DNA of 21,418 nucleotides from K189A clade bacterium (GTDB taxonomy: Bacteria > Pseudomonadota > Gammaproteobacteria > Pseudomonadales > Azotimanducaceae): NCBI GenBank assembly GCA_007571095.1, contig RKSB01000062.1:1-21418 (forward strand). Direction: 5' to 3'. The position numbers and the translations under genes were made by a program. The notes under the pieces were generated by a model. The model ran no database searches. It was given only the letters and a program-made list of their open reading frames with translations, and was not told the origin of the DNA. Numbering within the stretch: the first letter of the stretch is position 1; each line of letters opens with the position of its first letter. Below, piece after piece: positions 8,749 to 16,112 of the stretch.

Positions 8749-10206
8749 TTATACCGCTTCTTTCAGGGGAATTCCGAGCACTCTCGCAAGACCTTCGCCA
8801 TAGGCAGAGTCGGCTTTTTGACAGTGCCGAATATGGCGGAGCTGAATTTCCTTTGGCACGCCACCGATGGATCGAGCGGTGTTTTCAAGCAGAAGCTGCT
8901 GCCCGGCTTTACCCATCAGGCGAAAGAGGGCACCCGGCTGTGAGAAGTAGTCTGAGTCTTCTCTGTGATCCCAGCGCGCAGCATCGCCCGTCAGTTTCAA
9001 AGGTGGTTCGGCGAACTGCGGTTGTTCGGGCCATTCGCCCTCTCTGTTGGGCTCGTAACCGATGACGCTGCCAGCGTTGCCATCTACTCGCATGGCGCCG
9101 TCTCGGTGATAGCTCATCACCGGACAACGTGGTGCGTTGACCGGAATCAGGTGGTGGTTGACACCCAAACGGTAGCGCTGGGCATCGCCATAAGAGAAGA
9201 GTCTTCCCTGCAGCATTTTGTCGGGTGAAAAACTGATACCCGGAACAACATTGGCCGGATTGAAAGCCGATTGCTCCACTTCGGCGAAGAAGTTTTCGGG
9301 GTTGCGGTTCAGTTCCATGACGCCCACTTCGATCAGCGGATACTCCTTGTGTGGCCACACTTTGGTGAGATCGAAGGGGTTGTAGGGCACTCTGCCGGCA
9401 TCCTCTTCCGGCATGATCTGTACCTTGAGTACCCAGCGAGGATAGTGGCCCTCCTCTATGCTCTCGTACAGGTCTTCCTGGTGACTCTCCCGACTCTTGC
9501 CGATGACGGCTTCTGCCTCTTCGTCGGTCAGGTTACGAATACCCTGTTCAGTTTTGAAGTGAAATTTCACCCAGGAACGTTTGCCTTCGCCGTTGATCAG
9601 GCTGAAAGTGTGGCTGCCATAACCGTTCATGTGACGATAGGTAGCCGGAATGCCTCGGTCACTCATCACGATGGTGATCTGATGAAGTGCCTCGGGCAAG
9701 GAGGTCCAGAAGTCCCAGTTGCTGGTTGGGCTGCGCAGGTTGGTTCTCGGATCCCGCTTGACGGCATGATTGAGGTCGGGAAATTTCAGCGGATCGCGCA
9801 GAAAGAAGACAGGCGTGTTGTTGCCGACCATGTCCCAGTTGCCTTCTTCGGTGTAAAACTTGACTGCAAATCCTCGAATGTCACGCTCTGCGTCAGCGGC
9901 ACCCCGTTCACCGGCAACGGTGGTGAAACGTGCAAACAACTGAGTCTTCTTGCCGATCTCTGAGAAGATTTTTGCCCGAGTGTGGGCGGTGATGTCGTGA
10001 GTTACCGTGAAGGTTCCATAGGCACCCGAGCCCTTGGCGTGCATTCGGCGTTCCGGAATGACTTCTCGATCAAAATGTGCGAGTTTTTCCAGAAACCAGA
10101 CATCCTGCAACAATTGCGGGCCTCTTTCGCCGGCGGTCGCTATATTCTGGTTGTCGGCGACCGGAGCTCCGAAAGCGGTGGTCAATCCCTTCTTCTTGTC
10201 TGTCAT
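8749..10206 (-). CDS. katA: Monofunctional haem catalase, small-subunit (clade 3) type
   Basis: A 485-residue catalase converting hydrogen peroxide to water and oxygen. Numbering from the ATG at 10206, the distal haem residues are His56 (RRMHAKGSGAYG) and Asn129 (VGNNTPVFFLRDP), and the proximal haem ligand is Tyr339 (RLFSYGDAQRYRLG). The length and the lack of a C-terminal flavodoxin-like domain place it with small-subunit catalases. There is no signal peptide, so it is probably cytoplasmic. The start is chosen because AAGGAG lies 7 nt upstream; an open extension to 10284 lacks a ribosome site and begins with non-family sequence. A TATAAT box and an OxyR-like site lie upstream, implying peroxide induction. 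It stands alone, convergent with the surface-protein gene and divergent from the TonB receptor. The katA symbol rests on type only. Confidence 0.96.
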   Translation of the reverse strand: MTDKKKGLTTAFGAPVADNQNIATAGERGPQLLQDVWFLEKLAHFDREVIPERRMHAKGSGAYGTFTVTHDITAHTRAKIFSEIGKKTQLFARFTTVAGERGAADAERDIRGFAVKFYTEEGNWDMVGNNTPVFFLRDPLKFPDLNHAVKRDPRTNLRSPTSNWDFWTSLPEALHQITIVMSDRGIPATYRHMNGYGSHTFSLINGEGKRSWVKFHFKTEQGIRNLTDEEAEAVIGKSRESHQEDLYESIEEGHYPRWVLKVQIMPEEDAGRVPYNPFDLTKVWPHKEYPLIEVGVMELNRNPENFFAEVEQSAFNPANVVPGISFSPDKMLQGRLFSYGDAQRYRLGVNHHLIPVNAPRCPVMSYHRDGAMRVDGNAGSVIGYEPNREGEWPEQPQFAEPPLKLTGDAARWDHREDSDYFSQPGALFRLMGKAGQQLLLENTARSIGGVPKEIQLRHIRHCQKADSAYGEGLARVLGIPLKEAV

Positions 10207-10264
10207 TTCACACTCCTTGCTGGTTGTTGCCCAAAAGCGGGCAGATTTCTGTTTTGCGTTCGAA

Positions 10265-10329
10265 ATTATAGGGCAGGGTCGCACTTTCGGTTATCAAAAA
10301 TGGCTATTGTCCTTATAGGCAAAGCGAAT
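10265..10329 (-). promoter_or_regulatory. Catalase promoter with OxyR-like site
   Basis: On the minus strand a perfect TATAAT -10 box lies at 10270-10265, about 60 bp before the catalase start codon. The hexamer 17 bp upstream (TAACCG) is a poor -35, as expected of an activated promoter. Further upstream, CTAT (10304-10307) N7 ATAG (10315-10318) matches the central half of the OxyR consensus ATAG-N7-CTAT-N7-ATAG-N7-CTAT. The two outer quarter-sites match only 2 of 4 bases each. The centre lies near -53 relative to the predicted start. OxyR control is inferred. Confidence 0.5.
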
Positions 10330-10381
10330 GTTGTCGCCTCTTGTACCCAACTGGCGAGTCTTTTGCCGATGCAGGCAGGAA

Positions 10382-10409
10382 TTGCCATCATTTTTACACG
10401 AAATATTTT
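10382..10409 (+). promoter_or_regulatory. Candidate promoter of the TonB receptor gene
   Basis: TTGCCA (10382-10387) and TATTTT (10404-10409) are 16 bp apart, 69 bp before the receptor ATG. I saw no clear Fur-box 19-mer nearby, so iron control is not supported by what is visible. Confidence 0.35.
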
Positions 10410-10477
10410 CCATTGATGCGCAAGCAGGCCTGTGTTCATCCTTTTCAAGACCAGAGATCGCTTTTTGAGGCATTCGC

Positions 10478-12736
10478 ATGAAAAAAATGTTTCCCCTTTG
10501 CCTGTTTTGTTTTGTCATGCCGGCAGTTGCACCCAAGGCACTGGCGGTGGCAGCAGATGGCCTGATTGAGGAAGTGGTTGTAACCGCCCGTAAACGGGAA
10601 GAGAGTCTTATGGATGCACCCCTTTCTGTCAGCGCGCTTTCCTCCTCCGATCTCAAACGTTTTCAGGTGAATGATCTGGGAGACATTCAGAACATTGTTC
10701 CCAACCTGAGTCTGAATATGGGTGATGCGGCCAACGCTGTGATTTATATCCGTGGAGTCGGGCAGAGAGATTCGCTGTCTTTTGCCGACCCTGGTGTGGG
10801 TGTCTATCTGGACGACGTATACATGGGCCGGGCGCAGGGCTCGTTTCTGGATGTGGTTGATGTTGAGCGCATTGAGGTGTTGCGAGGCCCGCAAGGCACT
10901 CTGTACGGGCGCAATACGATTGGAGGAGCCATCAAATACGTTTCGGCGGGACCCACGGATACACCCTTTTTTGAAATAGAGGCATCGCTCGGTGATTACA
11001 GCGAGTCCATGCTGAAAGCGACCTGGAGCGGTCCATTGAACAGCGACAAGAGTCTGTTGATACGTTTGTCACTCGCTCACATTGCGCATGAAGGGTATAA
11101 CAGAAATGTTGCCTCGCCGGATGGAGACAGGACTGACGGAGACAAGCAGACATTTGCAGGGCGAATTCAACTGGACTACTTTCCTCACGAAAATGTGGAA
11201 TTGAGCCTGGCTCTGGATCATTCTGTCAACAATCCCGATCGTTCCATTACACCGGCTCGGGTAACGGCGGGTCCTGTGCTGGTAGAACGCACTGCACTGC
11301 TTAGGCGTTCAAACGATCCCTTCAGGGTTGAGGCCGACTTCAATGACCTCGGACGTCTGAAAGCCGAGGGCATCGGTTTTACCATGAATTATCAAGTCTC
11401 CGATGCTGTTGAGGTGAAGTCCATTACCTCTTTCAGGTGGCTTGAGCACAGAACAAATATTGATCTTGACGGTACCGAATTCGAGATCTTTGGAGTCTAT
11501 GTCGATCAGGAACAGGAGCAGTTCAGCCAGGAATTGCAGGTGTCCTATGACGGCGGAGATGTGCTCAGGGCATTGGCTGGCCTGTACTATTTTTCTGAGG
11601 ATGATGTTACGCCAGACGGCATCAGCAATACGGAGCCGATTGACTTTGGCGTGTTTTTTTCTCCCTACGGAACCGTCAGCAGAAATGACCAGTCAGTAGA
11701 GGCGACCGCCGTGTTCGGCGAGGTGTCATGGTTTGTTACTCCGGCTCTGGAGATTATCGCAGGTGCGCGTTATACCCACGAATCGAAGGGCCTGAAACGC
11801 AAGGCATGCCAGAATCTGGCTGTTTTGGGGACGGTTTTGCCAGACATAAACAACTGCAACCCACCGGCGGGTTCTTCAAATCCCTTTGCACTCAACCTGA
11901 ACCTGAACGAAGACTTCAGCAAGCTGACCCCCAAGGTCGGTATCAGTTATGACTTTAACGAGGCAGGTCTGGTGTATTTCACCTATGCCCGAGGTTTCAA
12001 GAGCGGCGGTTTTGACGGCCGTATCGGCTATAACAGTGCCGCCGACGGTGCTGCCGTGGATACTCAGGCACTGCCATACGATCCCGAGGTTGCCGATACC
12101 TTTGAATTTGGTTGGAAGCTTGCTTCGGCAAACGGGAAGCTGCGCCTGAACCTGGCGGCCTTTTACAATGATTACCAGGACTTGCAGCTGAGCAGTTTTT
12201 CCGCAACTCCGGCAGGTGGTTTTGCCACCGTGTTTACAAACGCTGGTGAGGCAGAAAATCGGGGACTGGAGGCGGAATTACTCGTCAATCCAGCACCGAA
12301 TCTTCTCTTCAGTCTGAATATCGGTTATCTGGATGCGAAATACAAGGAGTTTATCGACAGTACCGGCAATGATGTCAGTGCTCACTTGACGCCTATCAAC
12401 GCACCGGAATTAACCGGAAATCTGGGGTTTCAGTACTATCACCCGCTCGGATTTGCACAACTGATTCTGAATGCCGATATCGGCTATCGGTCAGATTATT
12501 TTGTTGACATCAACAATCTGCCCGCTCTGCGACAGGACGATTTCAGCCTGATCAACTTCTCGATCAGGCTGCAGGGTAAACAGGATAAATGGGAGGCTTC
12601 TTTCGGCATCAAGAACCTGACAGACAAAGAATACATTACTCATGGCTTTGATCTGACAGCTTTCCCCGGCGTTGGTCTGGCCTATTACGGCCAGCCGTTG
12701 ACCTACAGGTTTTCGTTCCGTTACCGCTTTCTGTAG
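10478..12736 (+). CDS. TonB-dependent outer-membrane receptor
   Basis: A 752-residue outer-membrane active transporter. Residues 1-23 form a signal peptide (hydrophobic core, ALA cleavage). The TonB box EEVVVTA is at 31-37. The plug domain (about 45-160) holds DAPLSVSAL, the IRGVGQRD segment and the hallmark LRGPQGTLYGRNTIGGAI (135-152). The remainder is a 22-strand-type beta barrel with the usual late motifs (SYDFNEAGLVYFTYARGFKSGGFDGR; NRGLEAELLVNP) ending YRFL. TGAGG (10466-10470) lies 7 nt before the ATG. The sequence resembles the broad receptor group common in marine gammaproteobacteria and sphingomonads, whose substrates include siderophores, sterols, aromatics and polysaccharide fragments. 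The adjacent alpha/beta hydrolase, 34 bp downstream, hints at an ester- or lactone-bearing substrate; this is inference. Confidence 0.93.
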   Translation: MKKMFPLCLFCFVMPAVAPKALAVAADGLIEEVVVTARKREESLMDAPLSVSALSSSDLKRFQVNDLGDIQNIVPNLSLNMGDAANAVIYIRGVGQRDSLSFADPGVGVYLDDVYMGRAQGSFLDVVDVERIEVLRGPQGTLYGRNTIGGAIKYVSAGPTDTPFFEIEASLGDYSESMLKATWSGPLNSDKSLLIRLSLAHIAHEGYNRNVASPDGDRTDGDKQTFAGRIQLDYFPHENVELSLALDHSVNNPDRSITPARVTAGPVLVERTALLRRSNDPFRVEADFNDLGRLKAEGIGFTMNYQVSDAVEVKSITSFRWLEHRTNIDLDGTEFEIFGVYVDQEQEQFSQELQVSYDGGDVLRALAGLYYFSEDDVTPDGISNTEPIDFGVFFSPYGTVSRNDQSVEATAVFGEVSWFVTPALEIIAGARYTHESKGLKRKACQNLAVLGTVLPDINNCNPPAGSSNPFALNLNLNEDFSKLTPKVGISYDFNEAGLVYFTYARGFKSGGFDGRIGYNSAADGAAVDTQALPYDPEVADTFEFGWKLASANGKLRLNLAAFYNDYQDLQLSSFSATPAGGFATVFTNAGEAENRGLEAELLVNPAPNLLFSLNIGYLDAKYKEFIDSTGNDVSAHLTPINAPELTGNLGFQYYHPLGFAQLILNADIGYRSDYFVDINNLPALRQDDFSLINFSIRLQGKQDKWEASFGIKNLTDKEYITHGFDLTAFPGVGLAYYGQPLTYRFSFRYRFL

Positions 12737-12770
12737 AGTCGATGACTCGGGTATCAGAGAATTTACGGTA

Positions 12771-13784
12771 ATGGCCAGAACAGTCAGAACGTCACGCATC
12801 AGGCTCAATGTATCTTTTCGAGGCGAATCAGGCGACCAGGCCATCCTGTTCATCCATGGCAACCTGTCCTCTTCTGTTTTCTGGGAACGGACCATGGCGG
12901 CCATGCCGAAAGGCTTTTTCTGCATTGCTCCGGACCTTCGGGGGTTTGGGGATACGGAGCCCCTGAAAGTGGATGCCACTCTGGGTTTGAATGATATGGC
13001 ACAGGACATGCTGGCTCTGATGAAAAGCCTGCCGGCAGATCGTTTTCACATCGTGGGGCATAGCATGGGTGGCGGTGTAGTCATGAAGATGTTGCTGCTT
13101 GAGCCGGCCCTCATCGCCAGTGCGACGCTGGTCAATACGCTTTCTCCTTATGGTTACTCCGGCTCTGTGGATATATATGGAACACCCTGTTTTCCCGATG
13201 GTTCTCCCAGCGGAGCAGGCTACGCCGAATCCGAACTCATCAGTCGGCTGGCTTGTGGTGATCGCAGCAGGGAACATCTTCTGTCGCCACGTAATCTTGT
13301 TGAGCAACTCTACTTCAAGCCGCCTTTTGTGCCGGATAATATCGACAGTCTGCTGAATGCTGTACTGTCCACGCGACTGGGTGATGACTGGTATCCGGGA
13401 AATACGGTCAAATCCGCTTACTGGGCGGGTCTGGCAGCGGGCGACCGCGGTATCCTCAATGCCTTTTCACGTCGTTATTTCGACGCTTCCGGTATCGCCA
13501 ACATTCATCCCAAGCCGCCGATACTGTGGCTGCGCGGCACGGATGATCTGATTATTTGCGATGACGGTGCCCCCATGCATGCAAGGGTTCGGGAATTGAC
13601 GGACGACAGCACTCACTGTCCTTTGCAACCCATGTTGGGGCAGATCCGTTGCGTTCTGGAAACCTACCGTAAAGAGGGTGGGGCTTTCAGGGAGAGAATT
13701 ATTCAGAATGCGGGACATACTCCCTTTATTGAAAAGCCCGACGAATTCAATCGGGCACTCCTCGACTTCCTGCACTCTGTCTGA
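12771..13784 (+). CDS. Alpha/beta-fold hydrolase
   Basis: A 337-residue alpha/beta hydrolase, probably an esterase, lactonase or C-C bond hydrolase. The motifs seen are the oxyanion HG at 29-30 (LFIHGNLSSS), PDLRGFGDTEP (54-64), the nucleophile elbow GHSMGG (96-101, Ser98), an acidic site at LRGTDDLIICDD (255-265, Asp258 or Asp259) and the catalytic His316 in NAGHTPFIEKPDEF. The long insert between residues 130 and 225 is a cap region that would set specificity. There is no signal peptide. It starts 34 bp after the TonB receptor stop with only a weak ribosome site, consistent with coupling to that gene. GAGTC (12736-12740) and GACTC (12744-12748) form a short inverted repeat just before it. 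It converges on the winged-helix gene, with only 12 bp between stops. Confidence 0.88.
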   Translation: MARTVRTSRIRLNVSFRGESGDQAILFIHGNLSSSVFWERTMAAMPKGFFCIAPDLRGFGDTEPLKVDATLGLNDMAQDMLALMKSLPADRFHIVGHSMGGGVVMKMLLLEPALIASATLVNTLSPYGYSGSVDIYGTPCFPDGSPSGAGYAESELISRLACGDRSREHLLSPRNLVEQLYFKPPFVPDNIDSLLNAVLSTRLGDDWYPGNTVKSAYWAGLAAGDRGILNAFSRRYFDASGIANIHPKPPILWLRGTDDLIICDDGAPMHARVRELTDDSTHCPLQPMLGQIRCVLETYRKEGGAFRERIIQNAGHTPFIEKPDEFNRALLDFLHSV

Positions 13785-13796
13785 ACTACAGGGCTT

Positions 13797-14648
13797 TCAA
13801 CGAGGCGACTCAAAGGAGATTTGCCTCTCCTGCAGGGATTGGGCCAAATTCCGAAAGCAGTTCAACGTACGACTGAAGTGTTTGCTCAGAAGGTCTTCCA
13901 GCGTTTCGGTTGTCAAAATGAAGGTGGTGCGCAGGTCATGCCCGCTTTTTTGCTTTGTCAGCATACCTCGGTTTATCGCTCGCGAAATTCGTTTTTCCCT
14001 GGTTCTGTTTGAGCCTGTGCGTATGCATGAACATGCCTCTCCCATGGTTAATGGCTGCCCTTTCCAGCAACCGAGCAGGCAATACACGAATAGATGCCAG
14101 TATTCTTCGGTATGAAAGTGGTTGCCGAAAGTGGCATTCCAGTCATTGGTGTAATCAATCAGGAATTCAGCCCAGGGCAATAGTGCGTGTTTGTCAAGAC
14201 CTTCGTTGTCGCACAGCATCTTGTCGAGCAAAGGCTCCGAGCTGGAAGCAAGCAGTTGTGCATTTAGCAGCGACCGGATTGTTCTTTCCAGGCTGTTTCG
14301 AAAATGCCTGCGACCGTTCAACAGCATCTCCGGAGTGGGTTGCAGCCAGGTCTGACGCAGGTCAGCCCGGTTTTTTGTCTTGACGAAAAAATGCTCCGCA
14401 ATGATTTTCCTGAGACGATTTTCACGGGTTTTGGACGAGCCTGTTTTCATGGAGTCGCAGGCGTCACTGACGTTGAGCGGAGTACTTCGCCAGTAATGCG
14501 TCAGGGTAACCGTAAACAAATACCAGTATTCCTGGGAGAAGTATGCCTTGCCTATGTCCTCCAGCCAGCTTTGTCCATAAGTTTCCATACACTTCATCCA
14601 GTTCATCAGAGCATCCCTGGCTGCGGGTTCGGAAAATGTATTGTGCAT
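13797..14648 (-). CDS. Tandem-duplicated winged-helix (MarR-like) DNA-binding protein
   Basis: A 283-residue protein made of two copies of one unit, about residues 15-130 and 157-272. Both copies share EYW(Y/H)LF, then PL(N/T)..(D/E)AC.S, TGS(S/N)(K/R)TRE(N/K)R, then a beta-wing-like segment with DLR.T and a final helical part. The order (helix, PLxxxEAC helix, recognition helix TGSxxTRExR, basic wing) fits a MarR-like winged helix in which a second domain replaces the partner of a homodimer. The assignment comes from pattern, not from a database match. Codons and identity show an old duplication, about one third identical. A perfect inverted repeat overlaps its presumed promoter, suggesting autoregulation. 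Its position convergent to the TonB receptor and hydrolase suggests it may control them. Cys residues at 20, 64, 146, 190, 194, 206 and 208 could sense redox or metal; this is speculative. Confidence 0.65.
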   Translation of the reverse strand: MHNTFSEPAARDALMNWMKCMETYGQSWLEDIGKAYFSQEYWYLFTVTLTHYWRSTPLNVSDACDSMKTGSSKTRENRLRKIIAEHFFVKTKNRADLRQTWLQPTPEMLLNGRRHFRNSLERTIRSLLNAQLLASSSEPLLDKMLCDNEGLDKHALLPWAEFLIDYTNDWNATFGNHFHTEEYWHLFVYCLLGCWKGQPLTMGEACSCIRTGSNRTREKRISRAINRGMLTKQKSGHDLRTTFILTTETLEDLLSKHFSRTLNCFRNLAQSLQERQISFESPR

Positions 14649-14687
14649 ATCGATTCGGCAGGAGACTCCCTCTGACTCTCGGCTAAA

Positions 14688-14721
14688 ACTATAAGGTAAA
14701 TCGAGAATTGGGACATTCTCG
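14688..14721 (-). promoter_or_regulatory. Candidate promoter and operator of the tandem winged-helix gene
   Basis: On the minus strand TATAGT (14693-14688) is a -10 candidate 40 bp before the start codon. CGAGAAT (14702-14708) and ATTCTCG (14715-14721) form a perfect 7-bp inverted repeat with a 6-bp spacer, covering the -35 position (ATGTCC, a poor match). A two-fold-symmetric site at the -35 of a gene for a two-headed winged-helix protein is the expected layout for self-repression; binding itself is inferred. Confidence 0.4.
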
Positions 14722-14948
14722 GCCTCTTGTTCCTGTTTTGTATAGCGACTGGCTATAAGGTCGTCTGCCTGATTGCCGTCGGCAGCGACCGCAGCCGGCG
14801 GTCTGCGGCATCCTGTCGGGCCAGAAGATTTTGCTGTAGGAGTGCACCGCTTCGGGTTTTGTCATCGACCTTCTGCTCGCTTGCCTGCCATTGCCTTTCA
14901 GGTCGTACAGATGCAAAGAGCGGGCGATTGGTTGTGTGCTTTCCGGAA
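14722..14948. other. Gene-free stretch between the winged-helix gene and tRNA-Ser
   Basis: About 230 bp with no supported gene. It contains one short hairpin, GACCGC (14787-14792) with GCGGTC (14798-14803), on a GC-rich background and without a T tract. It may help end the minus-strand tRNA-Ser transcript. Open frames here are antisense or chance and match nothing I recognise. Confidence 0.4.
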
Positions 14949-15038
14949 TGGCGGAGGGGGTGGGATTCGAACCCACGATGCCACTGCTGACATGCCGGTT
15001 TTCAAGACCGGTGCATTCGACCTCTCTGCCACCCCTCC
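14949..15038 (-). tRNA. tRNA-Ser (anticodon UGA), CCA encoded
   Basis: A 90-nt class II tRNA on the minus strand. Acceptor GGAGGGG (15038-15032) pairs with CCCCTCC (14959-14953), followed by G73 and an encoded CCA (14951-14949). The anticodon stem CCGGT/ACCGG encloses loop CTTGAAA with anticodon TGA (15004-15002). The long variable arm and the GGTTCGAATCC T arm are present. It is divergent from yccA, and the 65-bp repeat array lies in the shared upstream region. Confidence 0.97.
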
Positions 15039-15089
15039 AGAAAACGGTATTCGCCAGATTCCGGTTATGCTTCTTATTCCGGCATTTGC

Positions 15090-15320
15090 CTGCCGCTATT
15101 TTCTGTTCTTTCTGCCGCAGGCGCTTTTATCTTCCTGCCGCAATTTTCTATTTTCCTGCCGCAATTTTTTATTTCTCTGCCGCGGGCGCTTTTATTTTCC
15201 TGCCGCAATTTTTTATTTCGCTGCCGCAATTTTCTATTTTCCTGCCGCGGGCGCTTTTATCTTCCTGCCGCAATTTTTTATCTTCCTGCCGCAATTTTCT
15301 ATTTCTCTGCCGCAGGCGCT
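15090..15320 (+). repeat. Higher-order tandem repeat array, 65-bp period (23+21+21)
   Basis: Eleven back-to-back units each begin with CTGCCGC, at 15090, 15112, 15135, 15156, 15177, 15200, 15221, 15242, 15265, 15286 and 15307 (the last truncated). Two kinds alternate: a 23-bp GC-rich unit (CTGCCGCRGGCGCTTTTATYTTC) and two 21-bp AT-rich units (CTGCCGCAATTTTYTATTTYN). They are ordered 23, 21, 21. The 23-bp units start exactly 65 bp apart (15112, 15177, 15242, 15307), giving three full 65-bp copies plus a partial one. The array lies between tRNA-Ser (minus) and yccA (plus), ending 77 bp before the yccA ATG. It has no spacers, so it is not CRISPR. Its frames are open through the absence of stops in the unit, not through coding. 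Confidence 0.95.
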
Positions 15321-15396
15321 GTTGTAGTATTATATATGGGTGTTCAAAGGTCTTTTTCGGCGGGGACCTCAAGGGTGTTTTTACGGAGACTGTGAA

Positions 15397-16074
15397 ATGG
15401 CTCGTGACTCGATCAAAACAGCAGATGCAACTTCTGCAATCCTCACTGGCGGCCTGGATGTCAGTGCCAACAAGGTTCTGCGCAACACTTACACTCTGCT
15501 TGCCCTGACTCTGGCCTTCAGCACCCTTTGTGCAGCTGTCGGTATGGCCGCTGGCATGCCTCATCTTGGACTCTGGTCGCTGTTGCCTTTCTTCGGCCTG
15601 CTCTGGGGGATTCACAAGTTGCAGGACAGTGGCTGGGGGCTGGTGCTGACCTTTGGTCTCACCGGCTGGCTTGGTCTGATGACTTCGCCCATACTCAACG
15701 CCTATATTGCCGCAACAGGCCCTCAACCGATTCTGCTGGCATTTGGCGGTACTGCGACCATATTCTTTGCCCTGTCGGCCTACACACTGGTCACTCGGAA
15801 GGATTTCTCAGGCTGGGGCTCCTTCCTCTTTATCGGTATTCTGGTTGCCTTTATCGCCGCAGTGGCCAATTACTTTCTGCAGATCACGGCTCTTGCGTTG
15901 ACCGTCAGCAGCGTCTTTATTCTGTTGAGTTCCGGCCTCATCCTGTATCAGACCAGCCAGATTATTCACGGTGGCGAACGCAACTACATTCTGGCTACGG
16001 TGACCCTGTTCGTTTCTCTCTACAACATCTTCCTGAGCCTTCTTCATCTGATTGGGGCGTTTTCTGACGACTGA
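15397..16074 (+). CDS. yccA: YccA/Bax inhibitor-1 family integral membrane protein
   Basis: A 225-residue inner-membrane protein of the Bax-inhibitor-1/YccA (UPF0005) family. In E. coli YccA binds and modulates the FtsH protease, and related proteins affect ion leak and stress. Seven hydrophobic segments follow a hydrophilic N-terminal tail (MARDSIKTADATS...). The family C-terminal region is seen as RNYILATVTLFVSLYNIFLSLLHLIGAFSDD, with the usual acidic end. The ATG at 15397 is preferred because GGAG (15385-15388) lies 8 nt upstream; an in-frame start at 15340 lies in the leader just after the repeat array. A TATTAT at 15328-15333 may be the -10 box. tusD follows 38 bp downstream on the same strand, an order I recall from Pseudomonas. 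Confidence 0.93.
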   Translation: MARDSIKTADATSAILTGGLDVSANKVLRNTYTLLALTLAFSTLCAAVGMAAGMPHLGLWSLLPFFGLLWGIHKLQDSGWGLVLTFGLTGWLGLMTSPILNAYIAATGPQPILLAFGGTATIFFALSAYTLVTRKDFSGWGSFLFIGILVAFIAAVANYFLQITALALTVSSVFILLSSGLILYQTSQIIHGGERNYILATVTLFVSLYNIFLSLLHLIGAFSDD

Positions 16075-16112
16075 GCCTTCTTCGGAGTAGTGCTCACTGA
16101 AGCAATGGCTCG

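Noticed and set aside
9271..9963. Plus-strand 230-codon frame within catalase
   Set aside because: Antisense to the catalase gene, whose catalytic motifs are all intact.
14787..14803. Rho-independent terminator after tRNA-Ser
   Set aside because: The hairpin is short, lies about 145 bp beyond the tRNA and lacks a T tract.
15090..15320. CRISPR array
   Set aside because: Units are contiguous 21/23-mers with no unique spacers, and no cas gene is present.
14773..15508. Overlapping plus-strand open frames through the repeat array (Phe/Leu/Pro/Cys-rich products)
   Set aside because: All three plus frames stay open because the unit lacks stops. The frames also cross the antisense of tRNA-Ser and the yccA leader, have no ribosome site and resemble no protein.
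15169..15726. Minus-strand frame through the array and yccA (Lys/Arg-rich end)
   Set aside because: Antisense to the well-supported yccA; openness again reflects the repeat unit.
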